From Enterobacter quasihormaechei (lineage in GTDB: Bacteria > Pseudomonadota > Gammaproteobacteria > Enterobacterales > Enterobacteriaceae): DNA of 64,000 nt. A program made the translations under genes and the position numbers. The DNA is taken from the NCBI RefSeq assembly GCF_004331385.1, contig NZ_SJON01000021.1, forward strand, positions 1 through 64,000, written 5' to 3'. The notes under the pieces were generated by a model, which ran no database searches, was not told the origin of the DNA, and was given only the letters and a program-made list of their open reading frames with translations. Shown here in pieces: positions 10,219-18,634 of this stretch (positions are counted from its first letter, which is position 1; each line of letters begins with the position of its first letter).

Positions 10219-11484
10219 CTACAATTTATTTTTACTTTTCCCCCTAAAATTAAATGGCTCTGTCGTTGCTTCCCGATTCGCATCTAAAAAATCAGCCCAC
10301 CACTGCAACATTAGCCTCCTCTCCCCCAGATGCTCTGCCTTATGAATGTAAGCTGCACGCACAGTGTTACGCTCCTGGTGACTCATCTGCCGCTCTACCG
10401 CATCCCTCGACCACAAGCCTGATTCTATCAGTGAACTACACGCCATGGTCCTGAAACCATGCCCACACACTTCTGTTTTCGTGTCATAGCCCATCACTCG
10501 CAAAGCCTTGTTCACCGTATTCTCACTCATAGGTTTGCGCGGATCGTGATCACCCACAAAAATCAGCTCTCGATTCCCACTCACGCTTTTGATCTTTTCC
10601 ATAATGGCTAAAGCTTGCCGCGACAAAGGCACAAGATGAGGTGTCCGCATCTTTGAACCACGCTGAGAATGCTTAACGCCTTCAAGTGGTTCACGCTCAC
10701 CAGGGATCGTCCACATGGCCGTTTCAAAATCGACTTCTGACCAGCGGGCAAAACGCAGCTCGCTTGAACGGATGAAAACCAACAAAGTGAGTTCAACCGC
10801 CAGTCGGGTTAACGGTCTACCAGAATAGTGATCAATACGATGAAGTAATTCAGGAATGCGGTTAAGTTCTAATGCAGCACGATGCTGTCTTTTTGCCGTA
10901 GCAACCGCACCGGCAATTTCTTGTGCAGGGTTGTAGTCGATTAAACCGCTCTGTACAGCAAAGCGCATGATCGCGGTAGTACGCTGTTGTAAACGGGCGG
11001 CGACTTCAAGACGCCCGGATGACTCCACAGCTTTAATGGGTACAAGAAGATCCCGAATCTTCAATTCAGCAATGTTCCGCTTACCGATAGCAGCAAAGAG
11101 ATTATCTTCCAGGCTTTTCAACACACGAGCACTGTGCGATGCCGACCACTTCTGATTGCTGGCGTGCCAGTCTCTGGCAACCACTTCAAACGTTATCGCC
11201 TCTTGCTCCTGCTCTACCTTAACCGCTTTCTTGTTTTCACTGGGATCGACGTCGTTAGCTAATAGCTTACGGGCCTCATCCCTGCGTGCCCTGGCATCCG
11301 CCAGCGAGACTTCGGGATATTTCCCCAGCGCCAGCATCTTCTCTTTGCCGCCGAAGCGATAACGTAGCCGCCAATATTTAGAACCGTTAGGGTGAACCAG
11401 CAACACCATACCTTCACCGTCAGTCAGCTTATAGGCTTTTGCTTCCGGCTTTGCCGAACGAACCTTCACATCACTCAGAGCCAT
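10219..11484 (-). CDS. P4-type tyrosine recombinase (island integrase)
   Basis: A 421-residue integrase with the N-terminal DUF4102 arm-binding domain (MALSDVKVRSAKP) and a C-terminal catalytic domain. Visible active-site residues are the Arg of RSSELR, HGFR, and the Tyr of AYIH near the end. Start at 11484 is preferred over an upstream in-frame codon because GAAAGGA precedes it by about 8 bases and it matches the usual MAL start of the family. The start faces leuX 200 bp away, as in islands integrated in a tRNA 3' end. It appears intact, so the island may still excise if its partner site survives. Confidence 0.93.
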   Translation of the reverse strand: MALSDVKVRSAKPEAKAYKLTDGEGMVLLVHPNGSKYWRLRYRFGGKEKMLALGKYPEVSLADARARRDEARKLLANDVDPSENKKAVKVEQEQEAITFEVVARDWHASNQKWSASHSARVLKSLEDNLFAAIGKRNIAELKIRDLLVPIKAVESSGRLEVAARLQQRTTAIMRFAVQSGLIDYNPAQEIAGAVATAKRQHRAALELNRIPELLHRIDHYSGRPLTRLAVELTLLVFIRSSELRFARWSEVDFETAMWTIPGEREPLEGVKHSQRGSKMRTPHLVPLSRQALAIMEKIKSVSGNRELIFVGDHDPRKPMSENTVNKALRVMGYDTKTEVCGHGFRTMACSSLIESGLWSRDAVERQMSHQERNTVRAAYIHKAEHLGERRLMLQWWADFLDANREATTEPFNFRGKSKNKL

Positions 11485-11645
11485 GATGAGTATCCTTTCA
11501 AGGGTTCTGTATGGGTACAAACATTATCGAACCGGGATATACCCGCAGTTGTACCCGCATCAGTAAGTTGATGTAGATTGAATCAGGTTGACTTAGGTTG
11601 AGTGAAAAAGCGAGGGAAGCCTTGCGGATACTGGATTTCAGGCAC

Positions 11646-11669
11646 AAAAAAAGACGTCCGTTGACGTCT
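11646..11669 (-). terminator. terminator of leuX
   Basis: On the minus strand AGACGTC-AACG-GACGTCT followed by seven T residues, starting about 13 bases after the tRNA 3' end. This is a classic intrinsic terminator. Confidence 0.85.
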
Positions 11670-11682
11670 ATTGATGTTCCGA

Positions 11683-11767
11683 TGGTGCCGAAGGCCGGAC
11701 TCGAACCGGCACGTATTTCTACGGTTGATTTTGAATCAACTGCGTCTACCGATTTCGCCACTTCGGC
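11683..11767 (-). tRNA. leuX: tRNA-Leu (anticodon CAA)
   Basis: An 85-base class II tRNA with acceptor stem GCCGAAG/CTTCGGC, anticodon loop TTCAAAA giving CAA, a long variable arm, T-loop GGTTCGAGTCC and an encoded CCA. It reads UUG leucine codons. leuX is a well known integration site for islands in enterics, and the integrase next to its 3' end fits that. Confidence 0.97.
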
Positions 11768-11873
11768 ACTGAAGGGGATGCGGAAACGTTGTGGATTATA
11801 CCTGTCGCGCGCCGCCATGCAAGCGACGACGCGCGAAACCCACTCTAAGTGCCCAAAAAACCAGCTACCTTCG

Positions 11874-12596
11874 TCACTCCAGCTCAGACACCGCCAGCCG
11901 AATCACACCCGCCGCCTTCTGCTCCGGCAGCGCCAGCACCTTCGCCCACATCGCCTGCACCATATCGCAGGAGAGCTTTTCCTTGCCTTCTGCCTTCTCC
12001 GGCATCTGCAACAGCTGGATGTCCTCGCCGTACTTATCGGCAAGTTCCTTCATAATCGGCCGCACATCCTCTACTGCCGCCTCGCGTTCGGCCTGGGTCA
12101 CGGTGTGGCGATTTTTGCCGTAGGCCGCGCGCATCATGTCGGCATCGGCCTGCATGCGCCGGGTCATCAGGTCTTTATCCAGCATGCGCATCGGGTTGAT
12201 GCCGCCCTTCACCATCGGGTAGAGGAAGCGAAAGCAGGCATCGTCGCTCACCTTCTGAATGGCGGCGGTCTGCTCCATGTTGATGGTCATGTAGTTCACC
12301 ACGTTGGCGTCCGGGGCGTTTTGCAGGCGCGTCATCTGCAAATGCAGGATCTGCGGCTGGATGGTGTCGATAATGTGCTGCTCCGGCTCGCCGGCCTTTT
12401 GCAGGGCGGCCATCTGGTCGAGGATGCGCTGATGCAGTACAGGCTCCTGCTCCTTGATCACCTGCCAGGCGGGCATCGCGTTAAGGGCCGTATCAATTTG
12501 CGCGTCCGGAGCGCGCTGCCTGTCGAAGAAGACCCAGAACGCCACGGCGGCAGCCGCGACAATAACAATGACCGTACTGATCCACGTTTTTTTCAT
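11874..12596 (-). CDS. membrane-anchored protein of unknown function downstream of miaE
   Basis: A 240-residue protein I do not recognise. An N-terminal signal anchor or signal peptide (KKTWISTVIVIVAAAAVAFWVFF) is followed by a mostly helical, Gln/Met/Ala-rich domain likely placed in the periplasm. It contains two cysteines (in DDACFRF and KLSCDMV) that could pair. It follows miaE by 30 bp on the same strand, so it is probably co-transcribed with rraB and miaE. Its sequence gives no enzyme motif. Confidence 0.75.
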   Translation of the reverse strand: MKKTWISTVIVIVAAAAVAFWVFFDRQRAPDAQIDTALNAMPAWQVIKEQEPVLHQRILDQMAALQKAGEPEQHIIDTIQPQILHLQMTRLQNAPDANVVNYMTINMEQTAAIQKVSDDACFRFLYPMVKGGINPMRMLDKDLMTRRMQADADMMRAAYGKNRHTVTQAEREAAVEDVRPIMKELADKYGEDIQLLQMPEKAEGKEKLSCDMVQAMWAKVLALPEQKAAGVIRLAVSELE

Positions 12597-12626
12597 CTCG
12601 CATCCTTATCCTTGCGTTATGCCGGT

Positions 12627-13385
12627 TTACACCGGCACGCCGCTGTGGAAGCGAAACTCGTGGTCCGGTGTCGAGATAAGTGTGGCCTCAATTTCGCCAA
12701 AATGCTGTATGCGCGGTGAGATATCGTCGTCGCTTACCTGCTGGGCCAGTGTCAGGTAATCCTGATAGTGGCGCGCTTCCGAGCGCAGCAGCGAGAGATA
12801 GAACTTCTGCAAGTCGTCGTCGAGGAACGGGGCCAGCGCGGCGAAGCGTTCGCAGGAGCGGGCTTCGATGTAGGCGCCGCAGATGAGCTTGTCGATCAGC
12901 GTCAGCGGTTCGTGAGTGCGCACTTCCTTCAGCATCCCTTTGGCGTAGCGGCTGGCGGTGATTTTGACGTACGGAATGTCGCGCGCCAGCATCGCCTCGC
13001 GCACCTGCCAGAAGTGGTGCAGCTCCTCTTTGATCAGCAGTACCATGCTGTCGATGAGCGCCTGGCCCCACGGGTCGTCGGTTTTGGGCATTACGCTTTT
13101 GCCAATCTGCTTGTGCAGGGCGATGAAATCCGGCTCCGGACCGTCGCGAAAGGTGAACTGTTCGTAGGGCTTGAGCCACTCGAGCAGCGCGTCGGCACCG
13201 CTTTCGTCGGCGACGTATTTACGCACCAGCAGCAGCGCGGTCTGAGCGGCCTTGAGCTCGCACACCATGTGGTCGGTGAGCAGCAGCGGCAGGTTCGCCG
13301 GGTCGCGGGCTTTATCAATCCATGCTTGCGGGGTCGGGCACTGGAGGAAGTTGAGTACGGGGGCGAGTATCTGCGGGTAATCCAT
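12627..13385 (-). CDS. miaE: tRNA-(ms2io6A37) hydroxylase MiaE
   Basis: A 252-residue di-iron monooxygenase that hydroxylates the isopentenyl group of 2-methylthio-N6-isopentenyladenosine at tRNA position 37. Ferritin-like helices carry the metal ligands, seen in KEELHHFWQV near 140, YIEARSCERF and RSEARHYQDY. Salmonella has this gene while E. coli K-12 lacks it, which helps to place the organism. It lies 47 bp after rraB on the same strand. Confidence 0.95.
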   Translation of the reverse strand: MDYPQILAPVLNFLQCPTPQAWIDKARDPANLPLLLTDHMVCELKAAQTALLLVRKYVADESGADALLEWLKPYEQFTFRDGPEPDFIALHKQIGKSVMPKTDDPWGQALIDSMVLLIKEELHHFWQVREAMLARDIPYVKITASRYAKGMLKEVRTHEPLTLIDKLICGAYIEARSCERFAALAPFLDDDLQKFYLSLLRSEARHYQDYLTLAQQVSDDDISPRIQHFGEIEATLISTPDHEFRFHSGVPV

Positions 13386-13432
13386 GGTTCTGCCTTGAAA
13401 AAAGCGGTGGCGCGCGCCACCGCCTGAAACGC

Positions 13433-13858
13433 TTAGTGACGCACGCCGTCGTCGTCTTCGTCGACGTAATCTTCGTCGTCGCCTTCTTCGCCGTCTTCAC
13501 CGTTCGGATCTTCGAAATAGGTTCCCCAGCCGTCGTATTCCACTTCAAACTTCTCGGCCAGGTTCATCAGCTGTTCTACCTGCGCGTCGATCAGCTCCGC
13601 CTTCAGCGCGCCTTCGCTCAGGATGTCGCAGCAGATGACGGTGTCGCCCTCTTCCACTTCCAGCTCTTCCGGCTCGGTCACTTCGTAACCCAGCTTGAAA
13701 GCTTCCACGGCCATTTTTTCCAGCGCTTCAAAGTCGTCCGCAGAGAAATGGTGTTCGATGGTGTACAGCGCGTCCGGATCGCTACCGTCTTCCAGCAGTT
13801 CTTCAATAATCAGACGCGTCTCTTCGCGTTGCTCTTCCAGTAATTCCGGGTTTGCCAT
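13433..13858 (-). CDS. rraB: ribonuclease E regulator RraB
   Basis: A 141-residue acidic protein (formerly YjgD) that binds RNase E and inhibits it, changing degradosome composition. It begins [32 protein letters not shown] and ends in a very acidic tail rich in Asp and Glu, as in the family. It is divergent from argI, as in E. coli. Confidence 0.97.
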   Translation of the reverse strand: MANPELLEEQREETRLIIEELLEDGSDPDALYTIEHHFSADDFEALEKMAVEAFKLGYEVTEPEELEVEEGDTVICCDILSEGALKAELIDAQVEQLMNLAEKFEVEYDGWGTYFEDPNGEDGEEGDDEDYVDEDDDGVRH

Positions 13859-13956
13859 GGCTCAATCCTCTTTAAAGTGCGGCAGATACTTCTATTTTCA
13901 CACACGGATGGGTTTGCCTCCACCTTTGTTGGAAAGATTTGTAAAACGGGGTTGCA

Positions 13957-13995
13957 AATGAATAATTACACATATAAAGTGAATTTTAATTCAAT
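13957..13995. promoter_or_regulatory. paired ARG boxes of argI
   Basis: Two 18-bp ArgR-type half-operators separated by 3 bp: AATGAATAATTACACATA at 13957-13974 and AGTGAATTTTAATTCAAT at 13978-13995. The second is a nearly perfect TGAATttttAATTCA palindrome. They lie just upstream of argI and would mediate arginine repression by the ArgR hexamer. Confidence 0.9.
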
Positions 13996-14022
13996 ACGTG
14001 GCGTTCGCCATGCGAGGATAAA

Positions 14023-15027
14023 ATGGCCGATTTGTACAAGAAACACTTTCTGAAATTGCTCGACTTTACCCCTGCACAGTTCACTTCTCTGCTGACTCTT
14101 GCCGCACAGCTCAAGGCCGATAAGAAAAATGGCAAGGAAGTACAGAAGCTTACCGGTAAAAACATCGCGCTCATCTTCGAAAAAGACTCGACCCGTACAC
14201 GATGCTCTTTCGAAGTTGCCGCATTTGACCAGGGCGCACGCGTCACCTATTTAGGGCCGAGCGGCAGCCAGATTGGGCATAAAGAGTCAATTAAAGACAC
14301 CGCGCGGGTTCTCGGGCGGATGTACGACGGCATTCAGTATCGCGGTCACGGCCAGGACGTCGTCGAAACGCTGGCGCAGTATGCGGGCGTGCCGGTGTGG
14401 AACGGGCTGACCAACGAGTTCCACCCGACGCAGCTGCTGGCAGACCTGCTGACCATGCAGGAGCACCTGCCGGGCAAGGCGTTTAACGAGATGACGCTGG
14501 TCTACGCGGGCGACGCGCGCAACAACATGGGCAACTCGATGCTGGAAGCGGCGGCGCTGACCGGGCTGGATCTGCGCCTGGTGGCCCCGAAGGCCTGCTG
14601 GCCGGAAGAGAGCCTGGTGGCGGAGTGCAGCGCGCTGGCGGAAAAGCACGGCGGCAAAATCACTCTGACGGAAGACGTGGCGGCGGGCGTCAAGGGCGCG
14701 GACTTTATCTATACCGACGTCTGGGTGTCGATGGGCGAAGCCAAAGAGAAGTGGGCGGAGCGGATTGCGCTGCTGCGGGGGTATCAGGTGAACGCGCAGA
14801 TGATGGCGCTGACCGGCAACCCGAACGTGAAGTTCCTGCACTGTCTGCCCGCGTTCCATGACGACCAGACCACGCTCGGCAAGCAGATGGCGAAGGAGTT
14901 CGATCTGCATGGCGGGATGGAGGTAACGGACGAGGTGTTTGAGTCGGCGGCGAGCATTGTGTTTGACCAGGCGGAAAACCGGATGCATACGATTAAGGCG
15001 GTGATGGTGGCGACGCTTGGGGAGTGA
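14023..15027 (+). CDS. argI: ornithine carbamoyltransferase ArgI (anabolic)
   Basis: A 334-residue enzyme making citrulline from ornithine and carbamoyl phosphate in arginine synthesis. The carbamoyl-phosphate loop STRTR lies near residue 55, HPTQ near 133 and HCLP near 272. It is preceded by paired ARG boxes and ends at a long hairpin. A second OTC gene at 26634-27638 belongs to the arginine deiminase operon; position and ARG boxes mark this one as the biosynthetic copy. Confidence 0.96.
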   Translation: MADLYKKHFLKLLDFTPAQFTSLLTLAAQLKADKKNGKEVQKLTGKNIALIFEKDSTRTRCSFEVAAFDQGARVTYLGPSGSQIGHKESIKDTARVLGRMYDGIQYRGHGQDVVETLAQYAGVPVWNGLTNEFHPTQLLADLLTMQEHLPGKAFNEMTLVYAGDARNNMGNSMLEAAALTGLDLRLVAPKACWPEESLVAECSALAEKHGGKITLTEDVAAGVKGADFIYTDVWVSMGEAKEKWAERIALLRGYQVNAQMMALTGNPNVKFLHCLPAFHDDQTTLGKQMAKEFDLHGGMEVTDEVFESAASIVFDQAENRMHTIKAVMVATLGE

Positions 15028-15050
15028 TCCTCTCTCCCATTTTGAGATGG

Positions 15051-15086
15051 TGATTATCTGCTGAATTATTTCTCAGCAGATAATCA
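15051..15086 (+). terminator. 14-bp stem hairpin after argI
   Basis: TGATTATCTGCTGA pairs perfectly with TCAGCAGATAATCA around an eight-base loop and is followed by TTTCC. It is very stable; the T-run is short. It probably ends argI transcription and protects it from the adjoining accessory pair. Confidence 0.7.
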
Positions 15087-15287
15087 TTTCCAGTCTTTTG
15101 GCATAAAAAATTATTTTCCTGATACACCCCACAGATATCCATCAATCATAATATATATTTATAATTTCATTATCCATTATTTATTGGATAGATAACGGTT
15201 AATATTGGGACATTATCCATTACAAAACATTTTATATTATCGGCGTAATATTTCCTTATTGCTGCATTTCGTTAATAAGGATTTTTT

Positions 15288-15650
15288 ATGTCATGGAATA
15301 AGCATGAAGCTGTGTCATACGCCCGTAGCCACGCACTAACCCATACAGGACACTATTGCGCTCGAGCAATCGCCGCCGCCATTCGAGCCGGAGGGCTTAA
15401 AATCGAAGGGGCAAACGCTAAGGATTTCTGGCGTTCTCTTGAAAAAGCAGGGTTCACAAAAGTCTATGGCACCCCCATAGAGGGGGATATCGCGGTGATT
15501 GATGCCTTGCCCGGCCCGAATCAGTACGGGCATGTCTGTATTTACGATGGCGCTGGAACCTGGTATTCAGATTTTAAACAGAGAACACTGTACCCGGGGC
15601 CAACCTATCGCCAACTCCAGCCAGCCGTCACCTTATACAGGCATTATTAA
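15288..15650 (+). CDS. CHAP/NlpC-P60-like amidase, candidate type VI effector
   Basis: A 120-residue protein with no signal peptide. It has a papain-like amidase layout: Cys24 at the start of a helix (HYCARAIAAAIRAGG), a GDIAVID strand near 66-72, and His82 in the strand QYGHVCIYDG. This is the pattern of small Tae-type peptidoglycan amidases injected by type VI secretion. The next gene starts 1 bp after its stop and encodes an exported protein, as expected for a periplasmic immunity partner. The region between argI and this gene is AT-rich. The exact Tae family is not assigned. Confidence 0.7.
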   Translation: MSWNKHEAVSYARSHALTHTGHYCARAIAAAIRAGGLKIEGANAKDFWRSLEKAGFTKVYGTPIEGDIAVIDALPGPNQYGHVCIYDGAGTWYSDFKQRTLYPGPTYRQLQPAVTLYRHY

Positions 15651-15651
15651 T

Positions 15652-16086
15652 ATGAATAAGCTCATCTTAATTGTATTATTCAGCACAGCAGCATTGGGGG
15701 CCGAAGATTTTCAGATACCGATGCAGCGCGCCCTTGAGTTCAATCGTTGGTACGTCAAACAAGTGAACAACGATCGTTATCCCATCCAACAGGGAAATGA
15801 AATCGATAAGTTCGTTACGGCCAGCACCATGAAAAAATTACGTCATGCAGCCGATCCCCGTTATGCCGACGCTGAGTTTTACGAGGCCGATTTTTTTATG
15901 AAATCGCAGTATATCGGCGAGGACTGGGCTGAGAATGTGGCTATTGATTCTTATGATTCAGATCCAGTTTGTGTAAACGTGAATATCACCTTTGGCAAAA
16001 AGACTCAGCACACAGTCATTGATTGCATGGTTAAAGAAGATGGAATCTGGAAAATCCAGTCTGTGGCCGCACGGGACAACAATTGA
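15652..16086 (+). CDS. exported DUF3828-like protein, candidate immunity protein
   Basis: A 144-residue protein with a signal peptide (MNKLILIVLFSTAALG). The mature part contains a compact domain with a cysteine pair (DPVCVNVNI and TVIDCMVKEDGIWKI) and resembles DUF3828 proteins. It starts 1 bp after the amidase-like gene. A cytoplasmic amidase paired with a tightly linked periplasmic protein is the typical structure of an effector/immunity pair. The immunity role is inferred from that arrangement. Confidence 0.7.
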   Translation: MNKLILIVLFSTAALGAEDFQIPMQRALEFNRWYVKQVNNDRYPIQQGNEIDKFVTASTMKKLRHAADPRYADAEFYEADFFMKSQYIGEDWAENVAIDSYDSDPVCVNVNITFGKKTQHTVIDCMVKEDGIWKIQSVAARDNN

Positions 16087-16116
16087 TGCCACCCATCAAA
16101 AATATAGCCGCCTTTC

Positions 16117-16187
16117 CCGCCGGGTGGCGCTGCGCTTACCCGGCCTACAAGTCCCGTAGGCCCGTGCAAGCGAAGCGCCGCCGGGCA
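16117..16187. repeat. BIME: two inverted REP units
   Basis: Two facing REP units (16119-16147 and 16156-16186), each with the GCCGGGTGGCGCTGCGC-type stem, separated by a few bases. Located between the exported DUF3828-like gene and the IclR regulator. Confidence 0.9.
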
Positions 16188-16266
16188 AACCGGCTCCCCT
16201 TCATTGATTTTTCACCCCGAAAAAGGTACGTTTTCGCCTTCATTCCAGCGTGGACATGCCAGCATT

Positions 16267-17028
16267 ATGCCGATTATTCAGTCTGTTGAACGTGCGTTGC
16301 AGATCCTCGACCTGTTCAACGAGCAGGCCACCGAGCTTAAGATCACCGACATCAGCAAACTGATGGGGCTGAGCAAGAGCACCCTCCACTCGCTGCTGAA
16401 AACCCTCCAGCTTCACGGCTATATCGATCAGAATCCGGAGAACGGGAAATATCGCCTCGGCATGAAGCTGGTCGAGCGCGGTCATTTTGTCGTGGGCTCC
16501 ATCGATATCCGCCAGAAGGCGAAAGGCTGGCTGACGGAGCTGTCACAGCGGACCGGGCAGACCACCCATCTGGGGATCCTGGACGGGCGTGAAGGGGTCT
16601 ATATCGAGAAAATTGAAGGCAAGCTGGCCGCCATCGCCTATTCGCGCATCGGCCGCCGCCTGCCGGTTCACGCCACCGCCATCGGCAAGGTGTTGATTGC
16701 CTGGCTGGGCGAGGCCGAGCTGAACGCCCTGCTGGAGGGCTATCAGTACACCACCTTTACGCCTTCCACCCTCGCCTCTCGTGAAGCCTTAATGGCCGCC
16801 CTGGCGCAGACCTGCGAGCGGGGCTATGCCCTGGACAGCGAAGAGAACGAGCAGGGCGTGCGCTGCGTGGCGGTGCCGGTGTGGAACCACGAATCCCGCG
16901 TGATTGCCGCCCTGAGCCTGTCGACGCTCACCTCCCGCGTGGACGACGCCGAACTGGCCCGCTTCCGCGAGGAGCTTCAGCAGGCCGGGCTCGAGCTCTC
17001 ACGCGCGCTGGGCTATACCGGCTCGTAG
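16267..17028 (+). CDS. yagI: IclR-family regulator of the xylonate cluster (YagI/XynR)
   Basis: A 253-residue regulator with an N-terminal winged helix (DISKLMGLSKSTLHSLLKTL near 28-47) and a C-terminal IclR effector-binding domain. It closely matches E. coli YagI/XynR, which controls yagEF. The start at 16267 gives the MPIIQSVERALQIL beginning of that protein. It is convergent with yagH, with the two 3' ends overlapping by 16 bp. A palindrome upstream of yagE is its likely binding site. Confidence 0.9.
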   Translation: MPIIQSVERALQILDLFNEQATELKITDISKLMGLSKSTLHSLLKTLQLHGYIDQNPENGKYRLGMKLVERGHFVVGSIDIRQKAKGWLTELSQRTGQTTHLGILDGREGVYIEKIEGKLAAIAYSRIGRRLPVHATAIGKVLIAWLGEAELNALLEGYQYTTFTPSTLASREALMAALAQTCERGYALDSEENEQGVRCVAVPVWNHESRVIAALSLSTLTSRVDDAELARFREELQQAGLELSRALGYTGS

Positions 17029-18623
17029 GTGAAATAGTCGAAGTCCGCGTGACAGCCGTCGCCGCTGATGTCCTCGCAGTGCAGCCCCACAAACGCGCCG
17101 GTAAAGAAGCCACGCCCGCCGATGTAATCGTCCGACAGCTTCCACGCCTCATACGTCACCGGCACGGCGTGCCACGTCTCGCCGTCAAACGAGTAGCTGT
17201 AGCGGTAGACCAGCGTATCCACGTCCACCCGCAGCCAGACGCTCTCCGCATGTTCCGGCACCCGAATGGGCTGCTCGTGCAGCGGCCACGACGGCACGTT
17301 GTGGTCGAGCTGGATCACCTTGATGGTTCTCCCCTGCCCCTCCTCGTAATCCACAAAGCAGTAGCTCCAGTTTTTGCTGTTGTAGTAGCAGGTCAGCCCC
17401 GCGCTCTGCTGGAAGTGAACCGGCGAGAACTGCATCCGCGTCTCGGCCCGGAAGGTGAAGTGCTGCCAGCGGCGCGCCACGGTCGACTGGGTGAAAGTCG
17501 AGTTGAGCGAGTCGTTGCCGTAGAGCCGTAAGTAGCCCGGGCGGGCGGTGAGCGAGCCGAGGGTGTCGTCGAACGGAATGCGCAGGGTCTGCAATTCAGG
17601 AGCAAGCGTGCTGCCGTCGAAATCATCCCGCCAGTTACCCTGAGCGACTGCGGGCTGCTCCGCCACCTGCGGGCCGGGCACGGTTAGTTGCGCGTGTTTG
17701 CCGCCTTCCACGTACGGCCAGCCGTCGCGCCACGCAATGCGGGCGATGCCGGTCTCGCGCCCCAGCGGGCAGTAGCCGCGCCCGCCGGAGGCCAGCAGCG
17801 GCACGCCGGGCAGACGCAGCGGGCGGCTGGTGAGGTAGGCCATATACCATTCTCCCGTATGGGTTTGCAGCAGCGAGCCGTGGCCGCTCTTTTGCAGCGG
17901 GTTCTCCGGCAGGTGCCAGCTGGTCATCATCGTTACGTCCGGGTGCAGCTCGTACGGCCCGTCGATATTTTTGGAACGCAGTACCACGACCGCGTGCTCG
18001 TAGCTGGTGCCGCCCTCGGCAACCATCAGGTAGTACCAGCCCGCGTGGCGATAAAGATGCGCCCCTTCGGTGTAGCAGAGCGGCGTGCCGGTAAACAGGG
18101 TTTTGCGCTCGGGCGAGAGCGTTCCGGTCTGCGGATCAAACTCCTGCATCACAATGGTGTTGTGCGGGTTGCTGTGGTGACGCGGCCCCCACGGTCGGTA
18201 GAGGTAGTATTTACGCCCATCGTCGTCGTGGAACAGGGATGGATCGAACCCGCCGTTGCCCATCGGGATCGGCTCGCTCCACGGCCCCTCGATGGACGGC
18301 GCGGTAACGAGGAAGTTGCGGCCATTTTTCCACGGCGAGTCGACAATCTTCACGTCGGTATAGAGCAGCCAGAATTTGCCGTCGGCGTAGCTCAGGCACG
18401 GCGCCCAGATGCCGCCGGAGTCCGGGTTACCCTTCATGTCCAGCATCGACACGCGATCCAGCGGGGTGCTGACCAGCGACCAGTTTTTCAGGTCGCGGGA
18501 GTGGTAGATACGCACGCCCGGGAACCACTCGAAGGTGGAGGTGGCGATGTAGTAGTCCTCGCCCTGACGGCACAGGGACGGGTCCGGGTTGAAGCCGGTC
18601 AGGATCGGGTTAGTAATTTCCAT
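17013..18623 (-). CDS. yagH: GH43 beta-xylosidase (YagH)
   Basis: A 536-residue five-bladed propeller glycosidase with a C-terminal beta-sandwich. The GH43 base lies in NPDPS near residue 14 and an acid residue candidate in YTEGAHLYR. There is no signal peptide, so it acts on small imported xylosides. It is 11 bp downstream of the transporter gene yagG and cotranscribed with it. Confidence 0.93.
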   Translation of the reverse strand: MEITNPILTGFNPDPSLCRQGEDYYIATSTFEWFPGVRIYHSRDLKNWSLVSTPLDRVSMLDMKGNPDSGGIWAPCLSYADGKFWLLYTDVKIVDSPWKNGRNFLVTAPSIEGPWSEPIPMGNGGFDPSLFHDDDGRKYYLYRPWGPRHHSNPHNTIVMQEFDPQTGTLSPERKTLFTGTPLCYTEGAHLYRHAGWYYLMVAEGGTSYEHAVVVLRSKNIDGPYELHPDVTMMTSWHLPENPLQKSGHGSLLQTHTGEWYMAYLTSRPLRLPGVPLLASGGRGYCPLGRETGIARIAWRDGWPYVEGGKHAQLTVPGPQVAEQPAVAQGNWRDDFDGSTLAPELQTLRIPFDDTLGSLTARPGYLRLYGNDSLNSTFTQSTVARRWQHFTFRAETRMQFSPVHFQQSAGLTCYYNSKNWSYCFVDYEEGQGRTIKVIQLDHNVPSWPLHEQPIRVPEHAESVWLRVDVDTLVYRYSYSFDGETWHAVPVTYEAWKLSDDYIGGRGFFTGAFVGLHCEDISGDGCHADFDYFTYEPV

Positions 18624-18634
18624 GTTGCCTCCGG

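Larger units (their letters stand above)
1..11700. mobile_element. right end of leuX-associated genomic island
   Basis: Accessory DNA between the window start and the 3' end of tRNA-Leu(CAA). A P4-type integrase gene lies next to the tRNA with its start codon facing it, the usual arrangement for islands integrated in a tRNA 3' end. The content is defence-type: a type I restriction-modification operon and a second methylase/half-specificity unit. The stretch from about 7.7 to 10.2 kb is far richer in A+T than the backbone beyond leuX. The left boundary and its direct repeat of the tRNA end are outside the window, so the exact attachment core cannot be fixed here. Confidence 0.85.

Noticed and set aside
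11598-12719. 373-codon plus-strand frame through leuX
   Set aside because: Runs through the tRNA and opposite the unknown/miaE genes; His/Arg-rich shadow.
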